NCBI GenBank assembly: GCA_016283355.1
Contig: JAEEMS010000007.1
Coordinates: 1-36,051, forward strand
Direction of reading: 5' to 3'
Length of the DNA: 36,051 nt
Source of the DNA: Elusimicrobiaceae bacterium
GTDB lineage: Bacteria > Elusimicrobiota > Elusimicrobia > Elusimicrobiales > Elusimicrobiaceae
The position numbers and the translations under genes were made by a program. Under the pieces are notes generated by a model. That model was not told where the DNA came from. It did no database searches and saw only the letters and a program-made list of their open reading frames with translations. This document shows positions 18,166 to 25,656 of the stretch, in pieces (the first letter of the stretch is position 1; each line of letters starts with the position of its first letter).

Positions 18166-19322
18166 AGAAATGGGTGATTTTGTGTCTGTTGGGGCTCGGT
18201 CTGTGGACAAGCGGTTTTGCCCAAACGGAAGAAAAAGTTGATTTTGTATTATTTGTCAGCCCGACGTGTGTACATTGCAATAAACTCAAAAGGGAATACT
18301 GGCCCGTACTCAAAAAGAAATACAAGGATACGGTTCATTTTATCGAATACGATATTACCGTTCCCGGCAATAATTTAATCTTTTCCGATACGGCTCATGC
18401 ATATGGACTGAGCGACAAGCAAATAGGATATCCGGCCGCCGCGGTAGGTAGCACTTTTTTGGTGGGATACCCAATGGAAATCGGGACTTACGCGGAGGCG
18501 GCTATTGAAAAAGCCCAACTTTTGCAGGAAAAAACAAATCTGGTTTTGGATTCTCAAGAGAATACTGCCGAAGCGGTCCGGACGAATTTTCAGAAAATTA
18601 CTTTCTGGGCGATTATCGGAGCAGGTTTGGTGGATGGGGTTAATCCATGTGCCTTTGCGGTTATTGTTTTCTTCATTTCGTTCTTAACCGTTTATAAATA
18701 CAACCGGCGCGAAATTATCTTAGTGGGCAGCGCGTATTGCTTAGCCGTTTTTTTGGCTTATTTCCTTTTAGGATTTGGGGCCTTCAAATTTCTCTACGCG
18801 ATGCGCGGATTTTCGTATGTAATTAAAGCATTTTATATCTTAACGGCTGCCGTTTGTTTACTGTTTTTTGCATTGAGCATTTACGATTTTTGGATATATA
18901 CCAAAACTAAAAAATCCGATAAGATGATTTTACAATTGTCGCAAAACTCAAAAGTGCGCATTCATAAAATTATGGGATTTTTCTTGCGGGATAAGCAAAA
19001 ATCAACCTTTCGTTTGGTATTGGCGGCGTTGATAGTAGGTTTTACGGTATCGTTGGTTGAGGCGGTGTGCACGGGGCAGGTTTACTTGCCCACTTGCGTG
19101 TTAATTATGCAGGAGCCGCAATTTCGTGTACGCGCGGCCTTTTATTTGGTATTATACAATTTGATGTTTATTGTGCCACTCATTACGGTATTTGTATTGG
19201 CACTTATAGGTTATGAGTCAAAAGGGTTGAGTGATTTTTTTAAGAAACATTTAGGGATTACAAAGTTGTTGTTGTGTTTGGTATTTTTAGGATTGTTTTT
19301 GTTGTTGATTGGGAACATTTAA
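18162..19322 (+). CDS. thioredoxin-CcdA/DsbD-like membrane fusion protein
   Basis: The 386-residue product has a signal peptide (MKKWVILCLLGLGLWTSGFA), then a periplasmic thioredoxin/glutaredoxin-type domain with C36-V-H-C39, then a six-helix membrane domain of the CcdA/DsbD type. The membrane-domain cysteines are C163 (DGVNPCAFAV) and C303 (EAVCTGQVYLP), the pair that carries electrons across the membrane. The order, periplasmic domain first, differs from CcdA alone; DsbD has periplasmic domains on both sides. It probably delivers cytoplasmic reducing power to periplasmic disulfides or cytochrome maturation. Co-translated with marC. Confidence 0.85.
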   Translation: MKKWVILCLLGLGLWTSGFAQTEEKVDFVLFVSPTCVHCNKLKREYWPVLKKKYKDTVHFIEYDITVPGNNLIFSDTAHAYGLSDKQIGYPAAAVGSTFLVGYPMEIGTYAEAAIEKAQLLQEKTNLVLDSQENTAEAVRTNFQKITFWAIIGAGLVDGVNPCAFAVIVFFISFLTVYKYNRREIILVGSAYCLAVFLAYFLLGFGAFKFLYAMRGFSYVIKAFYILTAAVCLLFFALSIYDFWIYTKTKKSDKMILQLSQNSKVRIHKIMGFFLRDKQKSTFRLVLAALIVGFTVSLVEAVCTGQVYLPTCVLIMQEPQFRVRAAFYLVLYNLMFIVPLITVFVLALIGYESKGLSDFFKKHLGITKLLLCLVFLGLFLLLIGNI

Positions 19323-19338
19323 CATAAGGATAAAAATC

Positions 19339-19923
19339 ATGATTAAATCTAAAAAAGGTTTTACCCTGATTGAAATGCTGGTAGTGTCGATTATCGTTGC
19401 CATTTTGGCAGCGACGGCACTTTTGTACTATGGACGTTTCATGGAACGTATGCGCATGACAGAGGTTTTGCAACTGTTTGGCACGGTTGTGGCTTCACAG
19501 GAGCGGACGTTGTTTCAAAAACATCATTACACAAAATATTGGAATCGTTTGGATGCAGGACCCAGCCAAACATTGACTTCTTCCTCTGATAAGCACCACA
19601 CGGATGAAGAAAAGACCCATTATCACACGCGTCGTTGTTGTACCGACAACCAATGCGACCAATGTAAAAATGATTCTTTCCGTCCGGGTTTTGATGTGTA
19701 TTTTTTGGAACCGGGCGTTGAAGGGAATGCCACTAGTAACTGGTTTATAGTAGCGGAGCGCGAAGGCGGTTGGGGCGGCTATAAATATACATTGTTGCGG
19801 CAACTGGGGGATACGCGTATTTATTGTATTCCCGGCGAGGACGAAGACAGTGTAACTTTGTGCTCGGATTTTATGGGTGTAAGTTCCGCAGAGGAACTAC
19901 CTGCCGATCCGCGTGGCGTGTAA
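19339..19923 (+). CDS. type IV pilin-like protein
   Basis: The 194-residue product has leader MIKSKKG^FTLIEMLV with Glu+5 and a hydrophobic helix, followed by YYGRFMERMRMTEV. The globular part contains a dense cysteine loop (RRCCTDNQCDQC) within a His-rich stretch (KHHTDEEKTHYHT) and a C-terminal region with further Cys residues. The His/Cys density could bind metal or form disulfides (inference). AAGGA at 19326-19330 lies eight bases before the ATG. It starts just after the Trx-CcdA gene (17-bp gap), a disulfide-related neighbour that would suit a Cys-rich pilin. A terminator follows. Confidence 0.85.
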   Translation: MIKSKKGFTLIEMLVVSIIVAILAATALLYYGRFMERMRMTEVLQLFGTVVASQERTLFQKHHYTKYWNRLDAGPSQTLTSSSDKHHTDEEKTHYHTRRCCTDNQCDQCKNDSFRPGFDVYFLEPGVEGNATSNWFIVAEREGGWGGYKYTLLRQLGDTRIYCIPGEDEDSVTLCSDFMGVSSAEELPADPRGV

Positions 19924-19960
19924 GGATATTTTTAGGTCTTTCAAAAGATTCGCAAAATAG

Positions 19961-19990
19961 ATACCCCGTATTTTATGCGGGGTATTTTTT
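19961..19990 (+). terminator. Rho-independent terminator after second pilin gene
   Basis: ATACCCCG and CGGGGTAT form the stem, with a T-rich loop and a six-T tract downstream. It resembles the terminator of the 10106 pilin gene. Confidence 0.88.
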
Positions 19991-19995
19991 GTTTG

Positions 19996-20025
19996 TTGAC
20001 GAATCGGGCCGAAAACAATTATTAT
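19996..20025 (+). promoter_or_regulatory. putative promoter of the third pilin-like gene
   Basis: TTGACG (19996-20001) and TATTAT (20020-20025) are 18 bp apart. The predicted start point falls at about 20032, the first base of the ATG. AAAGG at 20026-20030 is too close to the ATG to be a normal Shine-Dalgarno site. A leaderless transcript is likely if this promoter is used. Confidence 0.5.
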
Positions 20026-20031
20026 AAAGGT

Positions 20032-20769
20032 ATGACAAAAGAAGAAATGCAACGCGAGTTATCGTTGCTCAAAGAGCAACAAAAAAAATGCCAAGGTCCG
20101 GCTTGTTTTGTATACGGAAAAACGGATTTAGCCCAAGGGATTCCTTCCCGTTTGAACGGTTGCTGCATGATGCCCGCTAAACGAACCGATTTAACATCGT
20201 CTTCCTGCCGCAAAAAAGGGTTTACTTTATTGGAAACATTAATTGTTGTATTTATCGTTGTAGTTTTGTTTTCGATTGCCTTGCCGCAGTACCTAAAAGC
20301 GGTGGAACGCAGCCGCATGACAGAAGCGGTGGCATTACTTGCGAATGTGGCACAGGCACAGGAATTGAAATTTGCGCAATTGGGGCACTTTGTCTCCACG
20401 TATGACGGTTTAAGTATGGGGCCGCGCGGGGCTTCTTCGGATAAATACTGTACGCGGGGGGCAAAAGCGGCCGATACGTATACACGGGATGCTTGCGGCC
20501 CGGAAGCGGGCTTTGTGGTACGATTATCCCAAGATACAAAATATAACGAAGGAAAAACACAAGCGTTGCGTACGGGAAACAGTTTTTTGCAATACCAATA
20601 CGAATTGGAACGTTACTACGCTGATTACGGCACGTTGTGCCGTGCTTTAAACCAAAACGGGGAATCGCTGTGTGCCGATTTTTGCGGTGTAGATACGTAT
20701 ACAGGCCCTTGCTGTTCGGTACTTAACGGAATGGGCGGATGTAACGGTCCTTCCCAAACACTTCCATAA
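20032..20769 (+). CDS. type IV pilin-like protein with long cysteine-rich leader
   Basis: The 245-residue product carries the prepilin cleavage and helix motif CRKKG^FTLLETLIVVF, then SIALPQYLKAVERSRMTEA as in the pilin at 10106. The motif lies unusually late: from ATG 20032 the leader would be 63 residues with cysteines at about 20, 25, 44, 45 and 59 (normal leaders are 5-25). An internal start at Met46/47 would give a leader of about 17 residues, but no ribosome binding site precedes it. The C-terminal part is Cys-rich (CADFCGV, CCSVLNGMGGC). The pilin identity is secure; the start is not. Confidence 0.75.
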   Translation: MTKEEMQRELSLLKEQQKKCQGPACFVYGKTDLAQGIPSRLNGCCMMPAKRTDLTSSSCRKKGFTLLETLIVVFIVVVLFSIALPQYLKAVERSRMTEAVALLANVAQAQELKFAQLGHFVSTYDGLSMGPRGASSDKYCTRGAKAADTYTRDACGPEAGFVVRLSQDTKYNEGKTQALRTGNSFLQYQYELERYYADYGTLCRALNQNGESLCADFCGVDTYTGPCCSVLNGMGGCNGPSQTLP

Positions 20770-20798
20770 GTATAACCCCATTTCACAAGGAGAAAAAC

Positions 20799-21545
20799 AT
20801 GAAAATTATTGCGCTAAAATACTATGACGGTGGATTTATGACACAGGCCTTTGCCTTCGGCGGTACTCGCCCCAAAGAACAATGTGAAGCCATTACCTAT
20901 CGTTCCAGTTTACAGAACTTTTTGATTGATGACGGGAAAGATGTCATTTTGTCAGATACCGGACTCCCTAACGAAAGCCCCGATATTGCCAAAAAAGAAG
21001 GTGCCGCTTTGTGGATGGGCGATAAAGTCGCCACGTTCAAAGACGCGTTGGCTAAAGCAGGATACAAGCCGGAAGATATCACTAAAATCTTTGTAACGCA
21101 CAAACATCCGGACCATACGGGCGAGTTGCGTATGTTCCCCCATGCCAAAATTTACATAGCCGCCAAGGAAGCCGACGCCATGAAACTGACCGGAGATAAC
21201 GTGGTACGTGTGGAATTTACAGACGGACCTTACAAAAACTTTCCGCACAGTGAGCGCATTACGGATAACTTGGTACTGGTGCAGGCAGAAGGCCATACAA
21301 AAGGTAATTCTGTGGGCATTTTGGAAGACAATGGGATATATTACATGTTTCACGGAGATGTAACGTACTGTGATGCGGCTTTACAAGCCGACGCACTTTC
21401 TATCATTTTTGAAGATAAAGAAAAAGCCCGCGAAACCTTAACCCGTGTGCGCGAGTTCATCCAACATAACCCGACGGTCTATTGCTCTACGCATTGCCCC
21501 GAAGGATATGAGAACTTGGAACAAAAGAAGATAATGAAATTATGA
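20799..21545 (+). CDS. metallo-beta-lactamase-fold hydrolase
   Basis: The 248-residue cytoplasmic protein has the metal motif H-K-H-P-D-H at about residues 101-106 (VTHKHPDHTGEL), a further ligand region EGHTKGNSVG, the bridging Asp in MFHGDVTYCD, and a late His in STHCPEGY. It has no signal peptide. This superfamily includes lactonases, glyoxalase II-like enzymes and nucleases; the substrate cannot be assigned. AAGGAG at 20787-20792 gives a clear start. The stop overlaps the CDF transporter start by four bases, so the two are coupled. Confidence 0.9.
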   Translation: MKIIALKYYDGGFMTQAFAFGGTRPKEQCEAITYRSSLQNFLIDDGKDVILSDTGLPNESPDIAKKEGAALWMGDKVATFKDALAKAGYKPEDITKIFVTHKHPDHTGELRMFPHAKIYIAAKEADAMKLTGDNVVRVEFTDGPYKNFPHSERITDNLVLVQAEGHTKGNSVGILEDNGIYYMFHGDVTYCDAALQADALSIIFEDKEKARETLTRVREFIQHNPTVYCSTHCPEGYENLEQKKIMKL

Positions 21546-22666
21546 GTACGCAAGAACTAGAACTCAACCGCGAAAAAGTTATTGTAAAGACCAGTATTAT
21601 CGGTATTGTTGCCAATGTAGTGCTGGCCGCTTTTAAGGCAGGTGTAGGGCTGCTTTCCAACTCCATTGCCGTTATATTAGATGCCGTCAATAACCTTTCC
21701 GATGCTTTGTCTTCGGTCATTACGATTATTGGGGCAAAATTAGCCAACCGTGCTCCGGATAAAAAACATCCGCTAGGACATGGGCGACTTGAGTATATTA
21801 GTTCTATGTTGGTGGCCGCCATCGTGCTCTATGCCGGGGTGACGGCTCTCGTGGAATCTGTCAAAAAAATATTCCACCCCGAACAATCTGAATATACCCT
21901 CACTTCACTTATTATTATTGCGGTGGCGGTGGTCGTAAAATTGGTATTGGGTCGCTACGTAAAAGGACAGGGAGAAAAGGTCAACTCCGGTGCGTTGGTG
22001 GCCTCGGGGTCAGATGCCTCTTTTGATGCTATCTTGTCTGCCTCTGTGCTGGTTTGTGCGATTATCCATATGCTCTTTCCTATCTCTTTGGAAGCGTATA
22101 TGGGTGTAATTATTTCTATCGTGATTATCAAAGCGGGCATGGGGATGATACAAGACACGGCTAACGATATATTGGGCAAACGTGCCGACGTACAACTTAC
22201 CAAAGACATCAAACAAATTATCAAGGAAGAACCTGAAATTCGTGGTGTATATGATTTGCTGATTAATGATTACGGCCCAAACAAGCACTACGCTTCCGTG
22301 CATATTGAACTGCCCGACACCATGACCGTGGACGAAGTGGACTGTTTAACACGCAAAATAGAAGAAAGCGTATACCACAAAACAGGCGTTATTTTAACGG
22401 GCGTAGGCGTGTATTCTTACAACACCAGAGACGAAGAAGCTGCGTTAATACGCAACAACGTACAAAAAATGGTACTGACGCACGATTGGGCCTTACAACT
22501 GCATGGGTTCTATGTGAGTATTGCCGAAAAGAACATGCGCTTTGATGTGGTGCTTAGTTTTGATATCACTAGGGACCAGGCATTAGAAACACTCCGAAAA
22601 GAACTCCAAACGGCCTACCCCGACTACAAAGTGCAAATTACACCGGATGTGGATTTGACGGATTAG
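21542..22666 (+). CDS. cation diffusion facilitator (CDF) transporter
   Basis: The 374-residue product has the CDF core: six helices, with DAVNNLSDALSS in TM2 and SGSDASFDAILSAS in TM5 supplying metal ligands, and PDKKHPLGHGRLEY in the loop. A cytoplasmic ferredoxin-like domain follows (KHYASVHIELPDTM). About 70 extra residues at the C-terminus form an additional soluble region. It probably exports divalent metals (Zn, Fe or Mn) by proton antiport; the metal cannot be told from sequence. Co-translated with the metallohydrolase, whose metal supply may be connected (inference). It ends in a strong terminator. Confidence 0.92.
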   Translation: MSTQELELNREKVIVKTSIIGIVANVVLAAFKAGVGLLSNSIAVILDAVNNLSDALSSVITIIGAKLANRAPDKKHPLGHGRLEYISSMLVAAIVLYAGVTALVESVKKIFHPEQSEYTLTSLIIIAVAVVVKLVLGRYVKGQGEKVNSGALVASGSDASFDAILSASVLVCAIIHMLFPISLEAYMGVIISIVIIKAGMGMIQDTANDILGKRADVQLTKDIKQIIKEEPEIRGVYDLLINDYGPNKHYASVHIELPDTMTVDEVDCLTRKIEESVYHKTGVILTGVGVYSYNTRDEEAALIRNNVQKMVLTHDWALQLHGFYVSIAEKNMRFDVVLSFDITRDQALETLRKELQTAYPDYKVQITPDVDLTD

Positions 22667-22683
22667 ATTGTTAAATAAAAGAT

Positions 22684-22717
22684 ACCACCCTTTACGTAAC
22701 GTAGAGGGTGGTTTTTT
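22684..22717 (+). terminator. strong Rho-independent terminator
   Basis: ACCACCCT...AGGGTGGT plus an inner TACG/CGTA extension makes a stem of about 13 bp (one G-U) closed by a TAA loop and followed by six T. Confidence 0.93.
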
Positions 22718-22893
22718 ATCACTTCTATCGTGACCAGAAAAAGTAAAAAGACACTGTAAAATGTCTGTTCGATAGTAATTAGTCCCAGCATTTTTTAGTG
22801 TTATAGTGTCCAAAATCTGCTTTTTGTGTGCTCAAAATGGGGATTTTGAGTTTTAAGAAAACGAGCAAAATGGGGGGATTTGTCGCCCCAAAA
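22718..22893. other. intergenic stretch without a supported gene
   Basis: No coding sequence is supportable. The only structure seen is a weak hairpin CTCAAAA-TGGGGA-TTTTGAG at 22831-22850 followed by four T. Confidence 0.5.
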
Positions 22894-22897
22894 TGAT

Positions 22898-22922
22898 AAA
22901 AAACCGTTCTTTTTCAGAACGG
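22898..22922 (-). terminator. Rho-independent terminator, minus strand (distal)
   Basis: On the minus strand CCGTTCT pairs with AGAACGG around a five-base loop, followed by six T. It lies after the displaced tRNA-Glu 3' fragment, just as the proximal terminator lies after the intact tRNA-Glu. Confidence 0.85.
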
Positions 22923-22939
22923 GTATATTAAAAGAAAAA

Positions 22940-22957
22940 CGCCCTCTAGGAGAATCG
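22940..22957 (-). repeat. displaced copy of the tRNA-Glu 3' end (18 of 18 nt)
   Basis: Identical to 23114-23131, that is, from the CGA of the T-loop through the acceptor 3' strand and discriminator G of tRNA-Glu. The encoded CCA is not included. Identity stops sharply on both sides. This is the pattern of a tRNA-targeted attachment site or of a tRNA-headed repeat. Confidence 0.85.
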
Positions 22958-23072
22958 CATTTTTGCCTTCGGCAAAACCGCAAAATTTTCAATTTCGCTT
23001 GCTTGTTTACCCGCTCGCCCTCGTTTCCACTCGTGCGACGGTTAGGAGTTCGCTCCTGCATAGTGTGGGCGC
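22958..23072 (-). repeat. structured spacer element between tRNA-Glu 3' copies (copy A)
   Basis: About 115 bp with several hairpins: TTTTGCC/GGCAAAA (22961-22977), an A/T-rich stem GCAAAATT/AATTTCGC with one mismatch (about 22981-22999), and AGGAG-TTCG-CTCCT (23044-23057). It shares the TTTGCC/GGCAAAA hairpin, an A/T-rich hairpin, and a GCTCC(T/A)TGC motif at its far end with copy B at the right end of the window. No real protein is supported. Confidence 0.6.
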
Positions 23073-23097
23073 AAAAAAAAGAACGCCAAAGCGTTCT
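23073..23097 (-). terminator. Rho-independent terminator of the tRNA operon, minus strand
   Basis: On the minus strand AGAACGC pairs with GCGTTCT around a TTTG loop and is followed by eight T. It lies 13 bp downstream of the tRNA-Glu CCA. Confidence 0.9.
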
Positions 23098-23110
23098 AAT
23101 TACTTAAAAA

Positions 23111-23185
23111 TGGCGCCCTCTAGGAGAATCGAACTCCTCTTTTCGGATTGAAAATCCGACGTCCTAACCGATAGACGAAGAGGGC
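23111..23185 (-). tRNA. tRNA-Glu (anticodon TTC)
   Basis: On the minus strand the acceptor GCCCTCT pairs with AGAGGGC, the anticodon arm is TCGGA-TTTTCAA-TCCGA (anticodon TTC), and the T-arm is AGGAG-TTCGATT-CTCCT. The discriminator is G and CCA is encoded (23111-23113). D-arm GGTTAGG is present. It lies eight bp downstream of tRNA-Lys and is cotranscribed with it. Confidence 0.95.
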
Positions 23186-23193
23186 CTAAAAAG

Positions 23194-23265
23194 TGCGCCC
23201 GGTGAGACTTGAACTCACGGCCCCCCGCTTAAAAGGCGGATGCTCTACCACTGAGCTACGAGCGC
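23194..23265 (-). tRNA. tRNA-Lys (anticodon TTT)
   Basis: On the minus strand the acceptor GCGCTCG pairs with CGGGCGC (one T-G), the D-arm is GCTCAGTGGTAGAGC, the anticodon arm TCCGC-CTTTTAA-GCGGG (anticodon TTT), and the T-arm GTGAG-TTCAAGT-CTCAC. The discriminator is A. CCA is not encoded, unlike the neighbouring tRNA-Glu, so CCA must be added enzymatically. Confidence 0.95.
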
Positions 23266-23313
23266 AAAAAACTTATGGGTCTAATCTAGCTTCGGGTTAA
23301 ACCCAACAGATAC

Positions 23314-23342
23314 ATTGTACTACATTTTAAAAGGTCATGCAA
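23314..23342 (-). promoter_or_regulatory. promoter of the tRNA-Lys/tRNA-Glu operon
   Basis: On the minus strand TTGCAT (23337-23342) and TACAAT (23314-23319) are separated by exactly 17 bp, about 48 bp upstream of tRNA-Lys. Confidence 0.75.
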
Positions 23343-23451
23343 GAAAAATTCTTCAATTTTACTGCTGCCTTCTTTCTCTTTTTTTATTATAGCAGTTTTG
23401 AAAAGAATGTTCAAATGATTTGTTTTTAGAAGAGAATTTTTGCAGATTTAT

Positions 23452-23485
23452 TTGACAGTTCCCCGAGGGTTTTATACCATATACT
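23452..23485 (+). promoter_or_regulatory. probable promoter of ridA-malQ
   Basis: TTGACA at 23452-23457 is a consensus -35. TATACC at 23473-23478 is 15 bp away, and TATACT at 23480-23485 is 22 bp away, so the spacing is not ideal. The 23343-23451 stretch upstream shows no other feature. Confidence 0.4.
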
Positions 23486-23525
23486 ATATGTTCTTTGCTT
23501 TGCGTCAAAGAAAAGGGGTTTGCTT

Positions 23526-23903
23526 ATGAAAAAAATTGTCAGTTCGCTACAAGCGCCACGTGCAATCGGGCCGTACTCTCAAGCCGTGGAAGACGGTGGC
23601 TTTATTTTTACTTCCAGTTTATTACCCATGGATCCCGTTACCGGTGAAATTTACAACGGAGACGTACAAGTACAAACCGAACTTATCTTAAAAAATTTAG
23701 AAACTATTTTAAAAGAAGCTAACTGTTCGTTGAAGCATGTTTTGAAAACGACTGTCTATATGACGGACTTAACTAAATTTGCCGAAATGAACGCCACCTA
23801 CGAAAATTTCTTCAAAGATAATCCGCCGGCCCGTTCCACGGTGCAGGTATCTGCGTTGCCCAAAGGCAGCGTGGTAGCCATTGATGCCATTGCTAAGAAA
23901 TAA
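23526..23903 (+). CDS. ridA: RidA family reactive-intermediate deaminase
   Basis: This 125-residue cytoplasmic protein of the RidA/YjgF/UK114 family hydrolyses reactive enamines and imines such as 2-aminoacrylate. Family motifs seen: IGPYSQAVEDGGF near the N-terminus, LKHVLKTTVYMTDLTKF in the middle, and NPPARSTVQVSALPKGS with the conserved Arg near the C-terminus. AAGGGG at 23513-23518 lies seven bases before the ATG; an in-frame TTG six bases upstream is not needed. One base separates the stop from malQ, a combination that suggests co-transcription rather than a shared pathway. Confidence 0.93.
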   Translation: MKKIVSSLQAPRAIGPYSQAVEDGGFIFTSSLLPMDPVTGEIYNGDVQVQTELILKNLETILKEANCSLKHVLKTTVYMTDLTKFAEMNATYENFFKDNPPARSTVQVSALPKGSVVAIDAIAKK

Positions 23904-23904
23904 T

Positions 23905-25479
23905 ATGGCCACTTTGCACGAACAAATTTTGAAAAGTCGTTTGAACGGAATCCTTCTGCCGCTTTCTGCCATGAAGACAGAAAAGGATTGGGGCGTGGGG
24001 GATTTTGGCTCTCTGGTGGAGTGGATCGGCTTACTTTCCCGGCAGGGCACACGCATTTTGCAAATTCTGCCGCTGCAAGAAACAGCCCCGGGTATCAATT
24101 GCCCTTATTCGGCATTGACGTCTTTTGCGGTGGACCCTATCTACGCAGATGTGTCCCAATTAAAAGATATTCAAAACAATGAACCCGCACAGGAATTTAT
24201 CCAATCCATTGTGCACAAAATCAATGAGTGGAACCAAGCGGCGCGTGTCCCGTTTGCGGAAGTAAAAAAAGCCAAATTACAGGTATTGTGGTTAGCCTAC
24301 CGCCAATTTTTAAGCAAAGAAGTTTCCCAACAAACCGACCGCTACCGACAGTTTCAAACCTATTGCCAAAGCCAGGCTGCCTGGTTAGACGGATATAAAG
24401 TGTTTCGGGCCCTGAAACAATTTTATCATTGGCAAAGTTGGACAGAGTGGCCCGCAGAATTGCAAAATTATCACAGCGAAGGGGTCCGCACGTTTGAAAA
24501 ACAACACCACGAGTATGTCCAATTTTATGCCTATATTCAATGGGTGTTAGATTTGCAACTTCAAGCAGCCAAAGCCGCCGCCCAAGAAAAAGGTGTATTT
24601 ATTTTTGGGGACATTCCCTTTGCTACCAATTTGGACAGTGCCGAAGTTTGGGCCGAACGGGAAAATTTCCGTATCGGGTGGGAGATCGGTGCTCCGGCGG
24701 ACCAGTTTTCCCAAAACGGCCAGCGTTGGGGCTTGCCTGCCTACGATTGGCACTACTTGCGCACACACAATTTTGATTTATGGCGCCGTAAAATCCGTCG
24801 CGCAACGCAGCTGTACGATATTTTCCGGCTGGACCATTTGGTAGGGTTTTTCCGTACCTACGTTTTTGCTCCCGGGCAGGAAAAAGGCGGCTTTGATTTG
24901 GAAGGAGACCAAAACCAAATTGACCGGGGTTATGAATTTTTAAAAATGGTGTTGGAAGAATCCGGCGGAAAACTTCCCGTCGGTGAAGATTTGGGAGTAA
25001 TCCCCAATTATGTGCGCCGTATGTTGGTTGATTTGCGTATTCCCGGCTACAAAGTATTGCGTTGGGAACGGGAAGATAACGGATACTACCGCGAACCGCG
25101 TCATTACCCGGTTGCGTCGCTGGCAACTACCTCCACGCACGATACCGAAACTTTACGCGGTTGGTGGGAAACCATGGATAATAACGAACGGCGTAACATT
25201 TGGGAAATGATTTCTGCCCAAAAAACAGACGGACATGTTCCTTTCACGTTGGAAAACGAACGCGCTATTTTGCGCCGGGTGCTTGACAGCAGCGCGGCCC
25301 TGACGCTTTTTTCGTGGCAAGATTTAGCCGGCTCGCTGGAGCGTATCAATACGCCCGGTACCGTGGGAGACGAAAACTGGACATACCGTACCGAATGTAC
25401 TGCCAAAGAAGCTCCGGTAAAATATGCGCCGCAACTGGCTATGTATCGCCAATTGCTCAAAGAAACATCCCGCGCTTAG
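23905..25479 (+). CDS. malQ: 4-alpha-glucanotransferase (GH77, amylomaltase)
   Basis: The 524-residue enzyme transfers alpha-1,4-glucan segments in glycogen or maltodextrin metabolism. GH77 landmarks are in order: WGVGDFGSL near the start, the nucleophile Asp in DIFRLDHLVGF, the acid/base Glu in PVGEDLGVIP, and the third carboxylate in TSTHDTETLRGWW. Length matches bacterial MalQ. The ATG is one base after the ridA stop. A strong terminator follows. No other glycogen gene is visible in the window. Confidence 0.95.
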   Translation: MATLHEQILKSRLNGILLPLSAMKTEKDWGVGDFGSLVEWIGLLSRQGTRILQILPLQETAPGINCPYSALTSFAVDPIYADVSQLKDIQNNEPAQEFIQSIVHKINEWNQAARVPFAEVKKAKLQVLWLAYRQFLSKEVSQQTDRYRQFQTYCQSQAAWLDGYKVFRALKQFYHWQSWTEWPAELQNYHSEGVRTFEKQHHEYVQFYAYIQWVLDLQLQAAKAAAQEKGVFIFGDIPFATNLDSAEVWAERENFRIGWEIGAPADQFSQNGQRWGLPAYDWHYLRTHNFDLWRRKIRRATQLYDIFRLDHLVGFFRTYVFAPGQEKGGFDLEGDQNQIDRGYEFLKMVLEESGGKLPVGEDLGVIPNYVRRMLVDLRIPGYKVLRWEREDNGYYREPRHYPVASLATTSTHDTETLRGWWETMDNNERRNIWEMISAQKTDGHVPFTLENERAILRRVLDSSAALTLFSWQDLAGSLERINTPGTVGDENWTYRTECTAKEAPVKYAPQLAMYRQLLKETSRA

Positions 25480-25500
25480 TTTTTCAGTAAAATTGTTACT

Positions 25501-25547
25501 TTTGCAGCCTTCTCAACGTAAAATCAGAGAAGGCTGCAAATTTTTCT
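25501..25547 (+). terminator. Rho-independent terminator of ridA-malQ
   Basis: TTTGCAGCCTTCTC and GAGAAGGCTGCAAA form a perfect 14-bp stem with a 12-base loop, followed by a T-rich tract. Confidence 0.93.
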
Positions 25548-25656
25548 AGGCCCTTTTTACCCTTTAAATTAGGTCTAAAGACCCTGGTCCTTTCCTCCTT
25601 GCCTTTTTTACAATAGAAATGTAGTGAAATCTATAGACACAACCGCGGAGGAAAAA

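Noticed and set aside
17472-18224. N-terminal extension of the CLC frame to a total of 709 residues
   Set aside because: The extra 250 codons are antisense to the well-supported marC gene and show no CLC similarity; the CLC start at 17471 fits family length.
22801-23061. An open minus-strand frame of 86 codons across the tRNA-associated spacer
   Set aside because: It translates the displaced tRNA fragment and both terminator regions, has no ribosome binding site, and changes content across the repeat boundary; it is a by-product of the structured repeat.
22963-23151. A plus-strand frame antisense to tRNA-Glu
   Set aside because: It lies on the complement of a tRNA and terminators; such frames are common artefacts of tRNA sequence.
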